This document shows positions 6,922-7,480 of a stretch of DNA of 7,480 nt, piece after piece. A program made the translations under genes and the position numbers. Position 1 is the stretch's first letter; each line of letters starts with the position of its first letter. Under the pieces are notes generated by a model, which did not search any database, had not been told where the DNA came from, and was given only the letters and a program-made list of their open reading frames with translations. This DNA comes from a bacterium. Its GTDB lineage: Bacteria; Krumholzibacteriota; Krumholzibacteriia; JACNKJ01. The stretch spans positions 1 to 7,480 of the forward strand of contig JACNKJ010000170.1 of NCBI GenBank assembly GCA_014382085.1, in the 5' to 3' direction.

Positions 6922-6943
6922 CCTGCCGGAGTTTCCTGCCGGA
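6922..6943. repeat. Short tandem-like direct repeat between ahcY and its terminator
   Basis: The nine-base word CCTGCCGGA occurs at 6922-6930 and again at 6935-6943, separated by four bases. It lies between the ahcY stop codon and the terminator hairpin. No coding frame or known site explains it; it could be a small local duplication or a chance match in GC-rich DNA. Confidence 0.4.
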
Positions 6944-6949
6944 TTTCTT

Positions 6950-7480
6950 CTAGGTTCCCGCCGAGTAATCCGTGGCGTATTTGATCTGCTCTTCCGTGAG
7001 CGAGTCAATATCGATGCCCAATGTCTTGAGCTTCAGCGCCGCAATATCCTGGTCCTGAACCTCGGGAATGTCGTGCACCAGGGGATCCATCTGCTTGCCC
7101 TCGCGACTCATCCAGAGCAGGCTCATGAACTGGTTGGCGAAGCTCATGTCCATAACCTCGGAAGGATGGCCCTCCGCCGCCGCCAAGTTCACCAGTCGGC
7201 CCTTGGCCAGCACGTAAATGCGCTGTCCGCCCGGCATGCTGTGCACCTCGTTGTTGGGACGAATCTCGTCGCCCTCGCCGGCGATTTCTTCGAGCTGACC
7301 CAGATTGATTTCACAATCGTAGTGACCCGTGTTGCAGACAACCGCGCCGTCCTTCATGGTTTTGAAGTGACGGTCCACGATTATGTCTTTCATGCCCGTG
7401 GCAGTAATAAACACGTCGCCCAAGGGAGCGGCTTCGTCCATGGTCATCACGCGGAAGCCCTCAAGGTTGGCCTTGAGCGC
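6950..7480 (-). CDS. ahcY: S-adenosylhomocysteinase, C-terminal 176 residues (5' end outside window)
   Basis: This cytoplasmic, NAD-dependent enzyme reversibly splits S-adenosylhomocysteine into adenosine and homocysteine, removing the product inhibitor of methyltransferases and feeding the methionine cycle. The fragment begins inside the NAD-binding Rossmann domain, ALKANLEGFRVM, just after where the family's GxGxxG would be. It then carries the family blocks VFITATGMKDII (23-34), MKDGAVVCNTGHYDCEI (42-58), with the His of the NxGH motif contacting the active site, and GRLVNLAAAEGHPSEVMDMSFANQ (starts 94). It ends LTEEQIKYATDYSAGT at a TAG stop, without the extra C-terminal tail holding the Lys and Tyr (KPDHYRY) that reach the NAD of the partner subunit in animal and most bacterial enzymes. 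This is the shorter form known from archaea and Thermotoga. A strong hairpin follows the stop. The family assignment is secure; sahH is a synonym. Confidence 0.93.
   Translation of the reverse strand, partial: ALKANLEGFRVMTMDEAAPLGDVFITATGMKDIIVDRHFKTMKDGAVVCNTGHYDCEINLGQLEEIAGEGDEIRPNNEVHSMPGGQRIYVLAKGRLVNLAAAEGHPSEVMDMSFANQFMSLLWMSREGKQMDPLVHDIPEVQDQDIAALKLKTLGIDIDSLTEEQIKYATDYSAGT

Noticed and set aside
6857..6949. Fluoride riboswitch (crcB motif) ahead of crcB
   Set aside because: The gap is only 93 bases and is filled by the ahcY terminator hairpin and a short repeat; I do not see the pseudoknot-forming conserved bases of the crcB motif.

Overview
The window reads as chromosomal DNA from a GC-rich, Gram-negative (LPS-type, diderm) bacterium. 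The best single clue to its identity is a large SprA-family protein on the left. SprA is the outer-membrane translocon of the type IX secretion / gliding system of Bacteroidota, with homologues in other lineages of the FCB superphylum. The GC-rich codon use, the GC-rich ribosome-binding sites with classical AGGAG-like motifs, and the short (archaeal/Thermotoga-like) S-adenosylhomocysteinase fit an FCB-group candidate phylum or similar deep lineage better than a typical AT-rich Flavobacterium or Cytophaga. That placement is inference, not proof.

Layout: positions 1-3758 (minus) hold the first 1252 codons of sprA, unbroken and running off the left edge. Positions 3759-3977 are a divergent intergenic region with a purine-rich SprA ribosome-binding site, two perfect stem-loops, a 9-bp direct repeat and weak promoter candidates in both directions. 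Positions 3978-6475 (plus) hold lptF and lptG, which overlap by 4 bases (GTGA) and form a translationally coupled pair encoding the two membrane subunits of the LPS-transport ABC exporter. Positions 6479-6856 (minus) hold crcB (Fluc fluoride channel), converging on lptG with only 3 bases between the stop codons. Positions 6857-6949 are an intergenic gap with a strong GC-rich hairpin, the likely terminator of the upstream gene. Positions 6950-7480 (minus) hold the C-terminal 176 residues of S-adenosylhomocysteinase (ahcY/sahH), cut by the right edge.

How the genes relate: sprA and lptFG both build or use the outer membrane (protein export and surface attachment versus LPS supply) and are transcribed away from one shared 219-bp region, which hints at joint control. 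crcB (fluoride efflux) and ahcY (methyl-cycle recycling of S-adenosylhomocysteine) are housekeeping neighbours with no evident link to the envelope genes. No mobile element, CRISPR array, tRNA or rRNA was seen. Nothing here looks like a wholly new system; the points most worth a second look are the SprA homologue in this genomic setting, its structured leader region, and the extra periplasmic segment of LptF.
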